A stretch of 6,081 bases of DNA from Microcaldota archaeon (GTDB lineage Archaea > Micrarchaeota > Micrarchaeia > Micrarchaeales > Micrarchaeaceae), in assembly GCA_021792115.1 (NCBI GenBank), contig JAJYVI010000056.1, positions 1 to 6,081 on the forward strand, written 5' to 3'. The notes under the pieces were generated by a model. That model searched no databases. It had not been told where the DNA came from and worked only from the letters and a program-made list of their open reading frames with translations. This document shows positions 5,426 through 6,081 of this stretch, piece after piece (within the stretch, counting starts at the first letter, position 1; each line of letters begins with the position of its first letter). The translations under genes were made by a program, and so were the position numbers.

Positions 5426-5439
5426 TTTATAATTTATAA
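5426..5439 (+). promoter_or_regulatory. Tandem TATA-like boxes of the second pilin-like gene
   Basis: TTTATAA occurs twice in a row (5426-5432 and 5433-5439). The first copy ends 23 nt before the ATG at 5456, which suits an archaeal TATA box with a leaderless transcript. The second is slightly too close unless transcription starts inside the coding region. Confidence 0.45.
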
Positions 5440-5447
5440 CTATTTGC

Positions 5448-5451
5448 AGGA
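5448..5451 (+). promoter_or_regulatory. Weak Shine-Dalgarno candidate
   Basis: AGGA, in GCAGGATTTC, lies four bases before the ATG at 5456. It is the only SD-like sequence before a plus-strand gene in this window. If transcription starts from the TATA copy at 5426 it would lie outside the mRNA, so its use is uncertain. Confidence 0.3.
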
Positions 5452-5455
5452 TTTC

Positions 5456-6081
5456 ATGGCTTTTAAAAAGAGAATGCAGGTTGCGCTTGAATTTTTAATG
5501 ATCTACCTTGTTATACTTGTAATTTTCCTGCTTGTATTTATGACTATAATAGTACAGAGGTCAAGCCTTGTCTCTAATCAGGCTTCTCTCTCGCTTCAAC
5601 TTATTGTCCAGAATATTGCTACAGAGATAGGCACTGTTGGCAGCAGCGGCAATGGATTTTCGCTCGCGCTTAGTCTTGTTCCTACAATTGATAATGTAAA
5701 GTATTCTATCTTGATGTCTAACACAGGAATGGTTATAGGTTCAATGAAGATAGGAGGACAGAATATAACAGCAGAAGCATTGACTAATTATCAAAATTTG
5801 CATATAAATGGTACAGAAGTAAAATCCCAAAACAATATAAAACTTTATTCAGTGCCTCTTATAAACGGCACTGATTTGTATTTTTACAATTCAAACGGCA
5901 GCTTATATATTAATGAAAGGCCTATGAATTATTCCCCTCAAGGTATAATATCATTAAAGCAGGCTGCTGCTGTAGAAGCAGCCACATTTAATGCGAGCAG
6001 GTTAAAGCCGTCTATAATCTTAAATAATTACATTGCCCCAATAAGCAATAATTTTGCATCTCATACTATTTCTGCGTGTAT
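5456..6081 (+). CDS. Second class III signal peptide (pilin-like) protein, C-terminus cut by window edge
   Basis: An open frame of 208 complete codons with no stop before the edge. It begins MAFKKRMQVALEFLM: a very short basic leader (1-7), then QVALEFL with Gln8 at +1 and Glu12 at +5, then a hydrophobic helix to about residue 33. This is the archaeal type IV pilin-like class III pattern, so a prepilin peptidase should cut before Gln8. The residue before the cut is Met rather than the usual Gly or Ala. The rest is predicted extracellular, Asn/Ser/Thr-rich, with six sequons (N103, N118, N137, N147, N158, N179; N158 is followed by Pro after the Ser and may be poor). The only Cys seen is residue 208. 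I recognise no further domain; it could be a pilin, a minor pilin or another anchored surface protein. It lies 256 nt downstream of, and in line with, the first pilin-like gene. The ATG gives the exact leader expected and has TATA-like boxes upstream. Confidence 0.85.
   Translation, partial: MAFKKRMQVALEFLMIYLVILVIFLLVFMTIIVQRSSLVSNQASLSLQLIVQNIATEIGTVGSSGNGFSLALSLVPTIDNVKYSILMSNTGMVIGSMKIGGQNITAEALTNYQNLHINGTEVKSQNNIKLYSVPLINGTDLYFYNSNGSLYINERPMNYSPQGIISLKQAAAVEAATFNASRLKPSIILNNYIAPISNNFASHTISAC

Larger units (their letters stand above)
5200..5455. other. A-rich spacer between the two pilin-like genes
   Basis: A 256-base gap with no supportable gene. Most of it is the A-rich tract at 5236-5380; the last 75 bases return to ordinary AT-rich sequence and carry the promoter candidates of the downstream gene. 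No T-rich terminator is visible on the plus strand after the stop at 5199. The minus-strand open frame across 5232-5420 is only the complement of the A-rich tract. Confidence 0.8.

Overview
The window is archaeal. Three things show this: a Cdc48/VAT-type double AAA ATPase, two proteins with archaeal class III (type IV pilin-like) signal peptides, and AT-rich promoters whose TATA-like boxes lie so close to the ATG that the transcripts are probably leaderless. The very AT-rich spacers, the Lys/Asn/Ile-rich proteins and a large pilin-like protein with a DUF2341-like body recall small-genome acidophilic or DPANN archaea (Micrarchaeota/Parvarchaeota-like). That lineage call is inference from memory and was not tested by a search.

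Layout. The left third is on the minus strand. It holds a complete cdc48 gene (193-2349), followed 31 nt downstream on the same strand by the start of a hydrophilic Ser/Lys/Asp-rich ORF that runs off the left edge (1-161). A 305-nt AT-rich divergent spacer (2350-2654) carries the cdc48 promoter, the promoter of the next gene, a perfect 10-bp tandem repeat and a small G+C-rich hairpin. On the plus strand come a GNAT-type acetyltransferase (2655-3368), a 589-residue secreted or surface protein with a class III signal peptide (3430-5199), an extremely A-rich 256-nt spacer (5200-5455), and a second class III signal peptide protein cut by the right edge (5456-6081).

How the genes relate. Cdc48 has intact Walker, sensor-1 and arginine-finger residues in both rings and ends in Met-Tyr-Arg. 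This fits the HbYX rule for docking to the 20S proteasome, so it is probably an unfoldase for protein quality control. The two pilin-like proteins point to a cell-surface locus: both should be processed by a prepilin peptidase and both are rich in N-glycosylation sequons. The acetyltransferase lies 61 nt upstream of the first of them, but nothing in the sequence links their functions. I see no CRISPR array, transposon, tRNA or rRNA. The most interesting parts are the large pilin-like protein, its tandem partner, and the structured spacers between the genes.
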